Of a DNA stretch of 62,000 nt, positions 11,646-24,139 are shown in pieces (the stretch's first letter is position 1; every line of letters begins with the position of its first letter). Under the pieces are notes generated by a model. That model ran no database searches, was not told the origin of the DNA, and was given only the letters and a program-made list of their open reading frames with translations. Location: contig NW_019091414.1 of the NCBI RefSeq assembly GCF_001949145.1, forward strand, positions 31,084 to 93,083. Reading direction: 5' to 3'. This DNA comes from Acanthaster planci. Taxonomy: Eukaryota > Echinodermata > Asteroidea > Valvatida > Acanthasteridae. The translations under genes and the position numbers were made by a program.

Positions 11646-11868
11646 GTAGACAAGTTTTGACCACTGAGGGTGTGTTGACTCAAAGATTGTTCACAATCAG
11701 TTTCTGGTATGTGATTGCTTATTACTTCTGTTGAGGTGTCCTATGGAATGAGGGCTGGGATGTAAGATGACAGAATGCTGAGAACTCCAAAATCCATCTA
11801 CATGGTCAGGGCTACAAAAGGAAAATGCACTGTACATGTACATTGTCAACACCTTGGACCAACATCAA

Positions 11869-11937
11869 TCATAGCATTGCCATCTGCCTTGTTGCCTCCT
11901 CCATGTTAGGTGGCCTTGATCTTGAGGACTTACCAAC
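11869..11937 (-). CDS. RBIS: RBIS exon 3 (C-terminus)
   Basis: The acceptor is GTTTTTGTTTCAG. There are 22 codons and a TGA. It begins VGKSSRSRPPN and ends MEEATRQMAML. The ending is the most diagnostic part of the family. The exon is far below the usual open-frame size, so simple ORF calling misses it. Confidence 0.85.
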   Translation of the reverse strand, partial: VGKSSRSRPPNMEEATRQMAML

Positions 11938-14900
11938 CTGAAACAAAAACACAAAAACATCAGTTAAATACTAGCTCTAATCTTTTCATTTCTCTTTCCA
12001 GGTCTCCTGTGGCTTTAATATACACAGTATTCAAAAAATTGATAAAATAGAATTTCCCCAATGTACATGCATTATATTTTTCCTGAGAGTTTTTCCTGGG
12101 AGTTGCAGAATCCAACATGTTTGTTTATTACTCACAGAGGTTGAGCTTATGTTCGTGAAACTATTGTAAATCAAATGGAACATTAAACCTTCAAGTCAAG
12201 GTGTTGCATTCATGTACATGTAGGTACATTTTTGGAGAGAGTAGAAATACATGTACATCTGTAGGAAAGAACAACTCCAAATACCGTTACACTGTGTATT
12301 AATGTTGCATTTCTCCCAGCTCCTGTTGAGGCATTAAAACACTTGTCCCTAGCACCTACAGCACTAGATAAAAGCATGTTTGTCAGATTTTCTTTAATGG
12401 AATCAAAACACAGCCTTTACAAAGGATCACCATGGGTCAGTGGACTGGCAATATTATGCCAAGGGCGCCAGTTAAAATAAACAGCAATCAGAAGGTTAAG
12501 TGTTCAGGCTAAGGGTGTCTGAGTGTCAGGTAAATATCTGCGCTAGATTAATGGAGTACATGTATATCCAATTGCCAACATGACAGGAAACTCTTTTCAC
12601 TAACTTGAGATTTGCATTGCTATATTTAGGGACTTTGGTGTCAACTTAATTTTCCCTAGTCTACTTGCCATCTGTTGAAATGGCAATTCAGAAAAAAAAA
12701 CCTTTCAATAGATTTGTAAAAATTTATTCCTTCCACTTTTGGATATGTATAACAACTTCATGTAGGAATAACATTCAGAAATCAAGAGCAAAATAGATGG
12801 TATCCTATGACAGAAGTGAAAGATGTCAATTCTTTTTAAAAATAGAGGCGAGGACTTTGAGGTTCACAGTTCACTCATAGATGACAGTATTTTAAAATGA
12901 CTATAGGAAATTTTAATTTTTATAGACATGTGTTTATTTAGAACTTTTCTAGTGCCGGGGCAAACTCCCCAAAACTATTTAGTTCCTCATTAGCATTTCT
13001 TCAAACAAAAATATCCCTGTTACCGGTAGTTTAATTCACTCAATGTTACAGTTACACTGCCCACTTATATATATAGCTGACCCTCCAATATGGAACGCCA
13101 AAGAGGCAAAAACTTGGAGGCAACACATTGATCTTTCTTCAACATCGATCGTTCCCCTGCATTGATCGATCATTCCCCTACATCGATCGATCGTTCCCCT
13201 ACATCGATCGAGCGTTCTTCTGCATGGATCGATCATTCTTCTACACTGTACATCGATCGATCGTTCCCTACATTGATCGATCAATCTCTTTTGATCGATG
13301 AAGAAAGAGCGATGAAAAAAGAGCGATGAAAAGACCGATGAAGAAAGACCGATGAAGAAAGACCGATGAAGGTACATCGATGCCAACATTACGTATCCTC
13401 TTCCAGCACCAAATAACACGTGTTCCCTGTAACCATAGCCCATGTACCAGCACACAAGGCCACCCGTGTTCAGTACCGGTAAGTCTGGTCCCGAGCCAAT
13501 TGAGTTGTCAGATGGGTGTTTATATCTAGTTTCCTTGTCATGAAACCACTGAGAATTTTTTCTATTTTCCCCAGTTCATTATGGGTCGCTCCCTAGCCAC
13601 TGTGGGCAGACATATTTACTCCAGGTGGATACAAATTTTATTTTCCACACTGATAACAGCCTGGCGAAACCGGCAGAACCGGCTGAACCAGTGGAAATAT
13701 TCTGTCATTCATTGACCTACTCATCTAGCTATGCACTTCCTTAACACTGATGAACACACTATTCCCTTCTGAATTTAAAATATCTTGATCGATCGATCTT
13801 TGTTCATCGATCAAAAGAGAACGATCCATGTAGGGGAACGATCAGTCGATGTTGTAGAACGATCGATGTGTTGCCTCCAAGTTTTTGCCTCTTTGGCATT
13901 CCATACTCTAAGACATAATGTTTGAACCAAGAATTTTAACCATCCAGCCACACTACACCCACTGAAAAGCTGTTGGTGGCTCAACTCCAGAAAATCTGGA
14001 TTATCTCATTTCACTCGAGTGCTTCCATAGATTTTTCCTCCTTCACTCATCTAGGGCTCAATAACTCCAATTTGTCCAGTCATGGACACTGACCTGATTG
14101 AAATCACACTGCATTCCTTGCCAGATCAGTCAACCTGCTTAACCTTTTGTCAAGACAGAACTCTTATCTTGAAAGGCACAAACAGTGATACACTGTGCAC
14201 TTTCTATACACAGAAGAAGTGTATGCATTAGAATCACAGTAAACCTGAATGGTGTATGCAGTCACCAGTGAGAAATGGTCACCAGCATGAAGTCATGTGT
14301 AGAGTAATACTAATAGTTGATTTGAAGACAGATTAATTACAATGACTATCAGTTTGACAGACTGCATAAAGACTTCTTTATGAAAGATTATAGTATACAA
14401 AGAAAGAAAGGGGGCAGAAATGACCAAAACTATCATGATGATAAACAGTGACCCTGGGTACTCCTAGTACTGTACTGTACATGTAAACTGCTTGTTAAGA
14501 GTGGAAGGTTTTCATGAGTGGCAAGAAGGAGTACATGTATTTCAGTATACATGCGTAAAAGAACATACATTAACAACACAATCTGATCAATGCTTGATAG
14601 GCAAAAAGAAAACAACCATAGAAAATTTCTTAAGGTTTTTTGAAATGCTAGAAATTTAGCCCAGTAGAAAAGTCATGAAAATACATCTGCTTGTAAATGT
14701 GAAAAATGGGAGGGTGGAGTCCTTCAATGGCTTTCTTGAAAATAAGATGTAAAGTATCTGCAGGTGGACACTCACTCATTTCAATCATCAATACAGTGTG
14801 ATAACCAGAGCAGAGAAGAATGAAATGATGCAAATACCTAACCTGCAACATCTGATACTCAGCAAACTAAACTAAAGTCAACCAAAGTATTTTCCCATAA

Positions 14901-17900
14901 ATCTTCCTTTTATAATGGCAAAATAAAAAAGGAGACATTAACTCAAATCCAACTTTGTGATTTTGTGCACAATGATCAAAGCAAACAGCCAATTTCCCCT
15001 GGGGGATGGAACTACATTTACTCTCATCAGGACATGTATTTAGTTCTAGATTTTATGTAGATGTACATGTATCTACATGTAAGATGTACACTTGTACACA
15101 GCTATGTCATGCTTTCATATCCAGTAAACAACACTGATGCAGACCAGTATGCCCTATATCTTTTCTACAGAACAAGAAAATTGACTCCAAATTGTTTTGT
15201 TCGAGTTTCGAGCTCATCACAATCCAATGTCCAGGGTAATTACAGGTTTAATTATCTTTTAGTATATCTCTTAATCAGCTTCACACATTAACACCTGTCA
15301 CAATACATTACATGTACCGGTAGGCCTACATGTACCAGCTTTAATCTTAATTAAACTATTTTGAGTATTTGTGATCTTTAAAGAATCTAACAAGAAAAGA
15401 ATTCCCATATGCATGTTTTAGTCGAAGGGCTAATTCATGAAAGAACAGACAGGTATAAATACATGTAAGTCCTGTTGCATGGTTAGTTAAAACTAACACG
15501 AAGATAGATACAGAATGGGCCCTACCGTTCTCCCGCCAGTCCCTTCCAACTAGTTATGTCAGTTTATCTTATGTGTAACTTAGGAGGTCTTACTGCCAAT
15601 GGCTAAATATCCAATGATTGACTGAGCAAACATTTTCCTCTGAAAGCTGCATGCCAGAAATGAGGGTTCCACTCTACATAAAATGGCCTTGTAACAAGTC
15701 TACAAAATCAAGCTTGCCCTCTTACAAACATGTAAGCAGCAAACCTTTGAAAAAACAACTGTTCATTCTGTCACTTTGCCAATAAAGTAGAACCACGTTT
15801 CTGTGTCAGACTTAGTCAAGAGCTCTACATGTACAGGTACTGTAGTTCAAGTTGGCCATACCATATTAAAGGTGTTGGCCACAAGTATCTTATTAGAAAT
15901 AAGACACTTGGCAGGTTTACTTTACTTGAGACCTTAATTAAACAACAACAGTGATAAAAAAAACTTCAAGGCCTACCATTAACTGCCTCTGAATTGACTG
16001 ATTTAATCTAATTGTCAGATCTTAGGCCAAACACAATGGCTTGGCTTTCACTTAAAGCTGGCACTGGGTAGTGTTAATTTACAATCACAACAGACACCAA
16101 TGGTCATTCTACATTGTTAAGACTATACAGACCAAGATCTAGGCCTGTAGCAATCTCTCCTTTTCTACAAGACAACACCACATATGCCCAGGGGTACATG
16201 TACCCTGGCCTGTTGTGTAGTAAATAATGGAAAACTCTGTGACTAAGATACCTGCAGTATGTACATGTACATGTATTCCAGGACACAGGGTGTGCAAACA
16301 ATTTGCAAAGTGGAAAATTACATCAATTGTTTGTGAAAATTTGTGACACACAATTGAAAATTTTAGCTGAAATAAAGGCAAATTTCCACTTTCATATCAT
16401 AAAAAAACTTTCACTTCCAGAACTTGATCAACTTCCAATTTACCTGCATCAAATTTTATTTATTTATGAAGTGCTATAAACGAAGAGTTAATCATTTCTG
16501 ACACCAAATGTTGGGTATATGTACATGTACATGTAAGTACACATTAATTTGTTGTTTGTTGCAGCCCTTAGGCTTCAAGTAATCTAATTTTCGGTGATGT
16601 TAGCCCTTACATGTACAACAGTAAATCCTTCTAATTCACAAGGGAACCTAAATTGTAAATATGCTGAATTCAATCATACCGATAGCAGCATGTTGCAGCT
16701 GAGGACAATCAGGCAGACTCCATATTGTAAGTTCACAGAAATGTATACCATACTATGTTAGGATTGCTTATGAATTTACAACGCTTGAAAATTTCAGAAT
16801 CAAGGCTGAGGACTGTGTTTTCTATGTAAGGCTAGTAACTGACCTCGTAATGAGCTCATCTAGTATCACAAATTACCTTTAATTAAATGTGGCATAAAAT
16901 ACCTGAGGACATGACTAAACTGAAGGGTCATGACATTTGAGTCACCAAGAAAATAAGCTAGAATCCACAAGGTACAGTACAAACCCCCAGGTCAACCTTT
17001 TTGTCTGAACACAACAGGAGAAATCAAACATAAAGAAAAGACATACATGTATGAAATAGAAATTTGCCACATTCTCCTCTGTAAACAGTTGGGCAACGAT
17101 TTCAGCTCCTTGGTGATCAGCTTGGCCACTGATATCAGTTTGGCTTCACAGTCAGTGAGCATTTACTCTGTACAGTGTAATAAAATTCCATGGCTGCCTA
17201 GGCTAAGGTTTAAAGCCTGGAATTTTTCTTGCAGAAACAAACAACTGACTAGATGCTTGGTGCAGTAGATCATCCTGTATGAAATCAGCCATTATGCTGC
17301 ACAATAAACAGGTACATACATGTACATATGTACCTAGACCAGAACCAGTTGGACAAATGTGTCGCATCACTCATCAGACCTGCTCTCATTTACCAGGCAA
17401 AGAATGATTTGTATCAACTGGTCAGACTGATTATCCAGTGGGGAGTAATGACTACCTCTATGGCCAGGGTCAAAGTGAAATAGCCCAGCTGTCTTTTTTT
17501 TTAATAAAACAGTTGGTGTTTTTTTTTTCAGACCTGAGTGGAAAAATATATGTTAGGCCCCATTATTTTTGAGAAAGGTAGGCTGCTTTTATTTTTCACA
17601 AAATTGGTGTCAAAATGACCACAAGACATCGCTTACATTTTGATGATACAGAAACTGTACAAAAGCCCCTAACTTCCCTGCTCAGCTATGGTAGAGAGGT
17701 CAGCTCGTAAGTCCGGTGCCTCAAAATTCCGATGGCTCGTCAAGTCTGACACCTCATAAGTCCGACGCCTCATAGGTCCAACGCCTCATAAGTCCAATAA
17801 ATGCGTTTAAAAGTTCCAACTTTTTTTTTCGGCCCGTGGCATAGATCCAACACCTCAAAAAATCCAACGCCTTGAAAGTCCGACGTTTGATTTGACATTT

Positions 17901-20900
17901 ATTACAAGCGTATGACGACGGCACAAGGAACAAGACTGGTTCCTGGTGTCAAGTATGGTGACTATTTATGACACATACAAACATTTTTAAGATTTCAAAA
18001 GTAATACAGGCGAAAAAAAAAATAATTTTTTTCATTTAGCGAAGTATCATACATCATTCTTACACGTAGTGGTATTTTGGATCAAACAAATACCGGACCA
18101 GTGTACAAACTAGGCAGGTAGTCTGCTTGATTTGGTTTTCCTTACAGGGTCAGTACCGTGGGCATGAGTTGGGAACAAAGTTGAATCTCGCTCGTGGGTG
18201 ATGCATCGCACGGGCCTGCACTCCTCCATGTTTCATAGTCAATCGTACTGACACCTGATATTAAGTCCAACACCTCATCTGTTCAACGTCTGATTTAAAA
18301 GGCATCGGACCTTTGAAGCATCAGAACTATGAGGCTTAAAAAAAAAAACCATGATGCTGAAAAAAAAAAACACCCATAAATCTGACGCCTCATTATTCTG
18401 ACGCCTCATACATGAGTTCGAAAATACAGACTTTTGAGGCGTCGGACTTACGATACGCACCCATGGTAGAAGGGTTCAAAAAAGACCATTGGCAATGAAA
18501 TGGTCATGCTTGTTTACAAGTACATGTATACATCTCTGTTTGGGGGAGGGCACACATCAAGTCATCCCTCTACCCAAACACCTGATCAAAAAACTGCATC
18601 ATCTTCAGTAAAGCAGTTACAGGGAGAGATATATATGAAGCGGTAGGATAATGTATGTACATTAGTTGACTGACCAGGCCTACCTCATGTGTGGTCTGTA
18701 ATGGTGCAGTTTATCCTTGAGAATGGTTTTTGAAAAGTCATGGGGTACATGTACATCAAAAACCACAAATCAAACACAAGTCCTGGTCTTGTTACATTGT
18801 CCACATCAAGCTAAACCCCTCACTCCCTTAAATTCCTTTATTACCTCAATTGAAACCACTCAGTGAAGAAGTCTTGATTGTGTTGTACGTGAACATAGTT
18901 TATGCGGTACATGTAAAAGATGAGGCTCATATGGTGGGAGATGGATTTCACCACTTGTCAACATTTGAGAGGAAAAGAAATTGATTCAAGATTTCAAAAT
19001 TACTTTCAATGTACCCAAAACGTAAGGATTAGGGGCAGTGGAAAAGATTAATTATTATCTGATCCAGCCCAGTTGTGTGTTGGCAGGAATGAACAAACGC
19101 ATTCCTGACTTAAATTATTTCTTCTAGGTTTGTTTTCTTAGGCTCAAGTCTTTTTGAACAAAATAATAGATGTATTCTGTGGATTTTTAGATATGACTAA
19201 GAACAGACTCTCTCAACATATGCCCCAGGCCAAAGAGGGCATTTCCTAACCCATAACACCCCTTAAGTGATTGTCAAGACTGTTTATGTAACATCAACCA
19301 CTTGCTGAATGGCTTTCTAAGTGGTATTAAAAACTGATCTAAGCAATCTGTCACTTTAGTTATTACACTGTTTATGCAAACACAAGGCCATCATTCCAGA
19401 GTTGGTGAGTTTTTGCAAAACTCTACCTGTGTTTATTGTACTGAATGAGCTTTTGCATTGTAAGAGTAAGGCGGAAATCCTTCCTCTTTTTTCATCAACT
19501 AACAAACTGCACAGGAAATCATGTCACAAGAGAATCGATGACTTGATCCCTCACTGTCTACAATCCAAAATACACGGAAATTTGGCAATTAGCGCTGAGA
19601 CACTGTTGTTGAATTAACTGGACTGCAAGTGGGCCACAGACAGGACAAATTAATAAAAAGTGCTCTGAGTCTGAGGGTCTTCACAAGAAGCGCAAGAAAA
19701 AAATCAATCCATAATATTCTGTTGAGATCTATGCAAATGGCAAAGCATGAAAGAGAATAAGAGTACTTAAGCTTGATAAAATTGATGAGATCGTGGAAAT
19801 TGAAGTTGGATTATTTTCCCTTCAACAACCTAATTTGATAAGCATTAGATCAGCGTTGTCTGAAAGACTTTACAAAAAATCACAAGCTGACTAGCAAGCA
19901 GGAAGACCAAGGTATGAGGTTCACACAGGACAAGTTTATCTTGCAAGTTCTCAGGTAATAATGAATATCCAACGCTAACATGTTGATGTAGTTTATAATG
20001 AGCTTAATGAACTTCTTGTATGAGGCCGCACTGAGATGGAAACACGGGAAGCAGAGTGTATGACCCTTTCTTTGAAGAAAAGTGACTTTGACTATTAAGG
20101 CATTGTAAACTACTAAGCTAAAGCTTTTGTCTTCCTCTAAATATCCAATAAAGGAGTTAACCAACAGCAGGTTCTGCTAACTGTCACTGTAATCCAGATA
20201 TCCCTCCATTCAATAAGGGAGGGAGGTGCCCATTTGATTCTCCCAGGTTGATAGCAAAAAACAGAATCCAGATTTTGGATATCACTTTATCACACTTCCC
20301 CACAGCCAAATTAATTACACAGCTATAGCACTGAGAAACAGTGAACAAACAATACAGAGACTTCTATTGCACTTTGTGAATGTTATACAAAAGTGCCCAA
20401 TAGATTTAGATTGGAATAAAATCTGGTACACTGAGTTGTCTGCATATAAATATAACAATTTGAATTCCCAGATTCGCTATAACTCGTGATTTGGGGCAAG
20501 CTTTTGTATAGCGACCATCTCTGAAATAGACTGGTTCTTTGTGCCCTTCTTATCCATTGAAAACAGTGTATTGTTGTAAGGCATCTCTTATGTCACTAAG
20601 CAAAAGCTTGCCCCGAATCATGAGGCATAGCACCAGTAGGCAGAATTTGAATTGTTACGTACACATAAATAAAAAAATGCACTGAAATGTCAGAAATCTC
20701 ACCTGTTTCAATAATGTTGGTGTTGTGGCCTTGGGCTGACTGATCGTTACCGTTGATTGTTGGATATCTCTAAATCTATCGTTGATATTGCAGACTTGCT
20801 GTCTGTTCTGGAAATTCAACTGATGAAGTAAAATGAACATTTTATTCATTCTGAGTCCATAGCTATGTAAAACAAAGGGACATACGTGTACATGTATCAG

Positions 20901-23900
20901 TATATGGATGGACAGGCATGGGGTGGATCTTTCTCATCTGTTCTTTTGAGAAATTCATATCAGTATCTACATAGACACTCGAAGAACTTAGCCTTTTAGA
21001 GGGAGATGGCTAAGATATTCGGCTTGCTCATGTCTAAGGACGCTGCAGAAATAATCCAAAACAAGTCCAAAAATAAAGGTCTCCCTCAATGCTTAATTAT
21101 GCCAGTCATAAATGTCAGACTACAGGCTATGTATGTTTTACAACATCCTGAATGACCTTACAGATTCAACACAAGATTTATGTTCTATGCTGCTCTAATA
21201 ATCTTATCCAACATGCCGGAGACATCAAATATTATCTGATACAACAGATCTGACTTTCTGACATGTGAGGCAAAGCAGGACTACCACTAGGAAATCCTCA
21301 ATGGGAACAGTTTCTAAATGTGGAGTAATAAATGAGGGGTCTTCCATGCACTAAAGGAATGGCCTCAGGTCAAGAAGAAAGGATTTGCCTTTCAAAAGGA
21401 GAATTTAAGGTAAATAAAGGAGCCCTGAATGTACTCTGGAAACTGGGCTCATAAAAGACTGCTCAAATTGTGTAACAGTAATAAAGGCCTTCTTCATGAA
21501 AACTCTCTACAAGTACAAATACTGAAATATCAGGATAAAATTTGCAGCCTTGATAGCTTTCCAAACCCTGTCTTACTGAAATACTTTTAACCCTTTTGGC
21601 ATAACTCAAAAACTGGCCCATCCCAGTGACCCAGGGCTTTCTGGCAAACCTGTCCTGGCTACACCAATTTAAAAGAAAATTAGAATGAAACGTAGGTTAA
21701 AATCTCTGGCTACAACAATTAAAAAGAATCTTATAATGACAAAAGTAGGGTTAAGTTAACTTAATACTCTTCAGGTGACTTGTCAGCTTTTAAGTCTGCT
21801 AAACAGGTACTGAAGTACCAGTACATGTAATCCAAATCACTCATTTCTAGCCCTCACAACTGCAAGGTCAGCATCTCTCAACTCAAGGAGGGTAAACTCC
21901 TCTGTGCTTTACTGAGAGAACAAACTCCTTCCATAGTTGTGGTTTTGGGCATAATTGATGTCCACATGGGGGCAGAGACATCAATTTCTTGGTTAAACCA
22001 AGACAGCATGACATCTTTAAAAAAATACCTACAATGATGTTCAATTCAATTTGGAGTGCCAATTGAGCAACTTTCAACAGTCACTTAAGTTGAACAATTT
22101 AAACAAAAATTTGTTTCAAGGAAGCATCAAGGAATTGACTCCTCTTGTTTTTACTATGTCAATGTACAAAATTAAAACCACACCAAGGAGGATGTTATAC
22201 AAAGGGTGGTCTCATGGATGCACATCATCACAGAAAAAAATGGTTTATTTTATTTTTGTAAACTCTATTGTTCATTTCAACAGCCACAAAATGGTGTTTT
22301 ATCAGTACATGTACCAGTACATGTACTTGCATTGGCCAACTTCGGCAAAAAAAAATAGTCGGTCTCTGGTCAGCGCACACATCAAATTTGAACATTCATG
22401 TCAAGTATTTTTGTTTATTTTGTCTCAAAATTTTCAAAACAGCACCCTCTATTTCCGCACCACCTGAATTTTGCAAATAAACTGATTCCTGGTCACAAGT
22501 CCATAAGTCAGAAGGCCAATTTGTTCAAGGAACCAGACTAATTAGTGAGTACATGTAGCTCCTACCCAGTGATAGATCCGTTACAACTGCTTCATATTGA
22601 TGTCGAACTCACACAGTAGACCATTGGTAGGTTACAAAGGTGCAGCCAGCTGATCAACAACAATGGCGGCATGACGTGCAACATGCTACTACTAGCCTTT
22701 GCATCGCTGCATGTTGGTCTGACCAGAGACCGACTTCTTTTTTGGGGGGCCTAATGTTTAACTTTCATTTGGGATAACTTCAAGGCATTCTCAATCCCAG
22801 ATACTTGTCACCAGGGGCTCTTCCAGCACTAATCATTTACACTTCCCAAGGATATAGCATGAGCCTTGAGGTGCCTGTCTGGTCATGGTTAGACCATAGA
22901 GGTTTGTAGCTCTATGGTTAGACTGACATGGTCCTTCTGAGGTCCTGTTTGATTTAACTCAAGGCTACATTAAGAATGTAACTTGAAGGTTGCATTAAGA
23001 ATGCAATAAAGAAAATTCCTCCTGTGTAATGTGAAATAACAGACACAACCTTGGTCACCTGCATGTACAAGCGCATACATTACCAGTATGGACTGGTAAT
23101 AATTCTAAGCTCAGTTTGTTTTCAAGTTGTTTTGAAGATTACATAACAACTTCAATTAATATACATACTGCAGGACCATAATTTATTGGGTTTATTATGC
23201 ATGTAACGTACCTTGAGAACCTGGTAATCAACAGCAAAATGGAGTATCTGCATGGCCTAACCACTTCTACAAGTGTTAACATTAACACTTTTTCTAGGCA
23301 AGCAATGTTGTTATGGTTGTATATTATCCCCCTTTTCCCATGTATGTGACAACCAGCGATGGTGTTGGGACACATACAGATGTACAGATATTAGGTAGGT
23401 TGGAATCATATTTCTAAAGCATGACCAGGCTCTGAGGCAGAGCTTAGGCCCAAGCAGCAGAATGGAACATTTTTAATTTCTGGTGATGACCAACCAAAAA
23501 CATAGTTTGATACCAAACTTAATCAGGCATAATTCTCCAGAAACGTTTCAAGTGCAAAATATTCAAAGTACATCTTAACAATACAATAATAATTCAGATT
23601 TAGGTTTCAGATTTGGGTGCTCAAGGTGCAGCAGAATTAGACAATGTAATACAAGAATAAAAGCTTAAACAAAAAGATTATACAGAGAAAAATTGAGAAT
23701 GGATTAATCACTGAATCACTGCCTGAGCCATAAGGTCAGTTTTGAGAAGTGATTTAAACCTATTGGTGCATGTACTAGTACACGACCTTAACTCAAACGG
23801 AAGAGAATTCCAAAGTCAAGGGGCAGCTACTCCAAAGGATCTGGCTCCCCAACTTCTTTTGTGGAGTGGTTCCGTGAGGTGTAGCATTTAACTGAAAGCA

Positions 23901-24139
23901 ATCTACATGACAGTGAATATGAACCCAGTTGAAAATCTCATTAAAAAAGTGGATCTCATCTCTGACATAACCAAGGCAGCACTTACCCTTTTGAGGTTTG
24001 TTGACACTACTTTGGCTTTGTGTTTTGCCTTAGTCGCTTTGTGTTGTGATACCTTGAAAGTTCTGTGGTTGGTTGACTGCTTTTCACTGGTACCCTTCAC
24101 TTTGACCAACTGACTCCTCTGCTTCTTAGTTTTCCCCAT
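11869..24139 (-). CDS. RBIS: RBIS (C8orf59) ribosomal biogenesis factor, 3 coding exons, 112 aa
   Basis: RBIS is a small, very basic nuclear/nucleolar factor needed for 60S ribosomal subunit production; human RBIS is about 100 residues. Coding exons on the minus strand are 24139-23987, 20819-20703 and 11937-11869 (51, 39 and 22 codons plus TGA), all phase 0, with GT/AG introns of 3.2 and 8.8 kb. The family signature is complete and in order: basic N-terminus MGKTKKQRS, a core TFKVSQHKATKAKHKAKVVS followed by TNLK, a helical middle exon, and a C-terminal RPPNMEEATRQMAML matching the vertebrate NVDEATRLMALL ending. A likely 3' splice site (TTTTTTTCTCCAAAG) lies just upstream of the ATG, so a 5' UTR exon probably lies further right. 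The gene is tail-to-tail with LRRCC1. Confidence 0.88.
13091..13903. mobile_element. Tc1/mariner-like non-autonomous element, GATC-rich ends
   Basis: The TIRs are long. The left end reads TGGAACGCCAAAGAGGCAAA and the right end, on the minus strand, TGGAATGCCAAAGAGGCAAA. The match then continues through AACTTGGAGGCAACACA into GATCGATCGTTCCCCT arrays on both sides. TA flanks each end (13089-13090 and 13904-13905), as expected for the Tc1/mariner group. There is no transposase frame. Confidence 0.65.
17696..18462. mobile_element. hAT-like non-autonomous element with 8-bp target duplication
   Basis: The direct repeat ATGGTAGA lies at 17688-17695 and 18463-18470. Inside it, the two ends align without gaps and share TCGTAAGTCCG and GCCTCAAAA (22-bp TIR core, two mismatches). 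Subterminal GTCCGACGCCTCATAAGTCC motifs repeat several times at both ends. An 8-bp duplication points to the hAT superfamily. Confidence 0.6.
20476..20631. mobile_element. Small inverted-repeat element (MITE) beside RBIS exon 2
   Basis: Arms of 31 bp (20476-20506 and 20601-20631) share GGGGCAAGCTTTTG perfectly and differ at a few outer positions. The direct repeat AATTTGAATT lies outside both arms (20457-20466 and 20644-20653) and may be a target duplication. It lies about 70 bp from the RBIS exon 2 donor. Confidence 0.55.
20703..20819 (-). CDS. RBIS: RBIS exon 2
   Basis: The acceptor is TTTACTTCATCAG and the donor is AAACAG|GTGAGA. It has 39 codons and is phase 0 at both ends, starting LNFQNRQQVCNIND and ending TTPTLLKQ. 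It is weakly conserved but has the expected position, length and helical pattern. The open frame runs past both splice sites. Confidence 0.75.
20820..23986. other. RBIS intron 1 (3.2 kb), no gene seen
   Basis: A possible TTAA-flanked MITE lies at 21587-21754 (TTAACCCTTTTGG at the left, AGGGTTAA at the right). Positions about 23690-23900 look like a LINE-derived or other dispersed repeat, but I cannot name it. Confidence 0.45.
23987..24139 (-). CDS. RBIS: RBIS exon 1 (coding)
   Basis: ATG is at 24139 and the donor AAAAGG|GTAAGT follows 23987. There are 51 codons, about a third of them Lys or Arg, ending STNLKR. The frame stays open past the donor, but family similarity stops at it. This ATG is the first after the apparent acceptor and starts the conserved basic tail. 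Confidence 0.85.

Larger units (their letters stand above)
11938..20702. other. RBIS intron 2 (8.8 kb), repeat-bearing, no other gene seen
   Basis: It holds the elements at 13091-13903, 17696-18462 and 20476-20631, plus many TACATGTA words. Open frames here show no protein pattern; the one at 13036-13455 is a by-product of GATCGATC repeats. Confidence 0.6.

Noticed and set aside
13036-13455. 139-codon minus-strand frame with Arg/Asp/Cys repeats
   Set aside because: It is translation of the GATCGATC array inside the 13091-13903 element, with no other support.
23690-23900. Phrase like 'GGAAGAGAATTCCAAAGTCAAGGGGC', possible LINE 3' end
   Set aside because: It resembles a dispersed repeat I have seen in marine animals, but no RT motif or boundary is visible.
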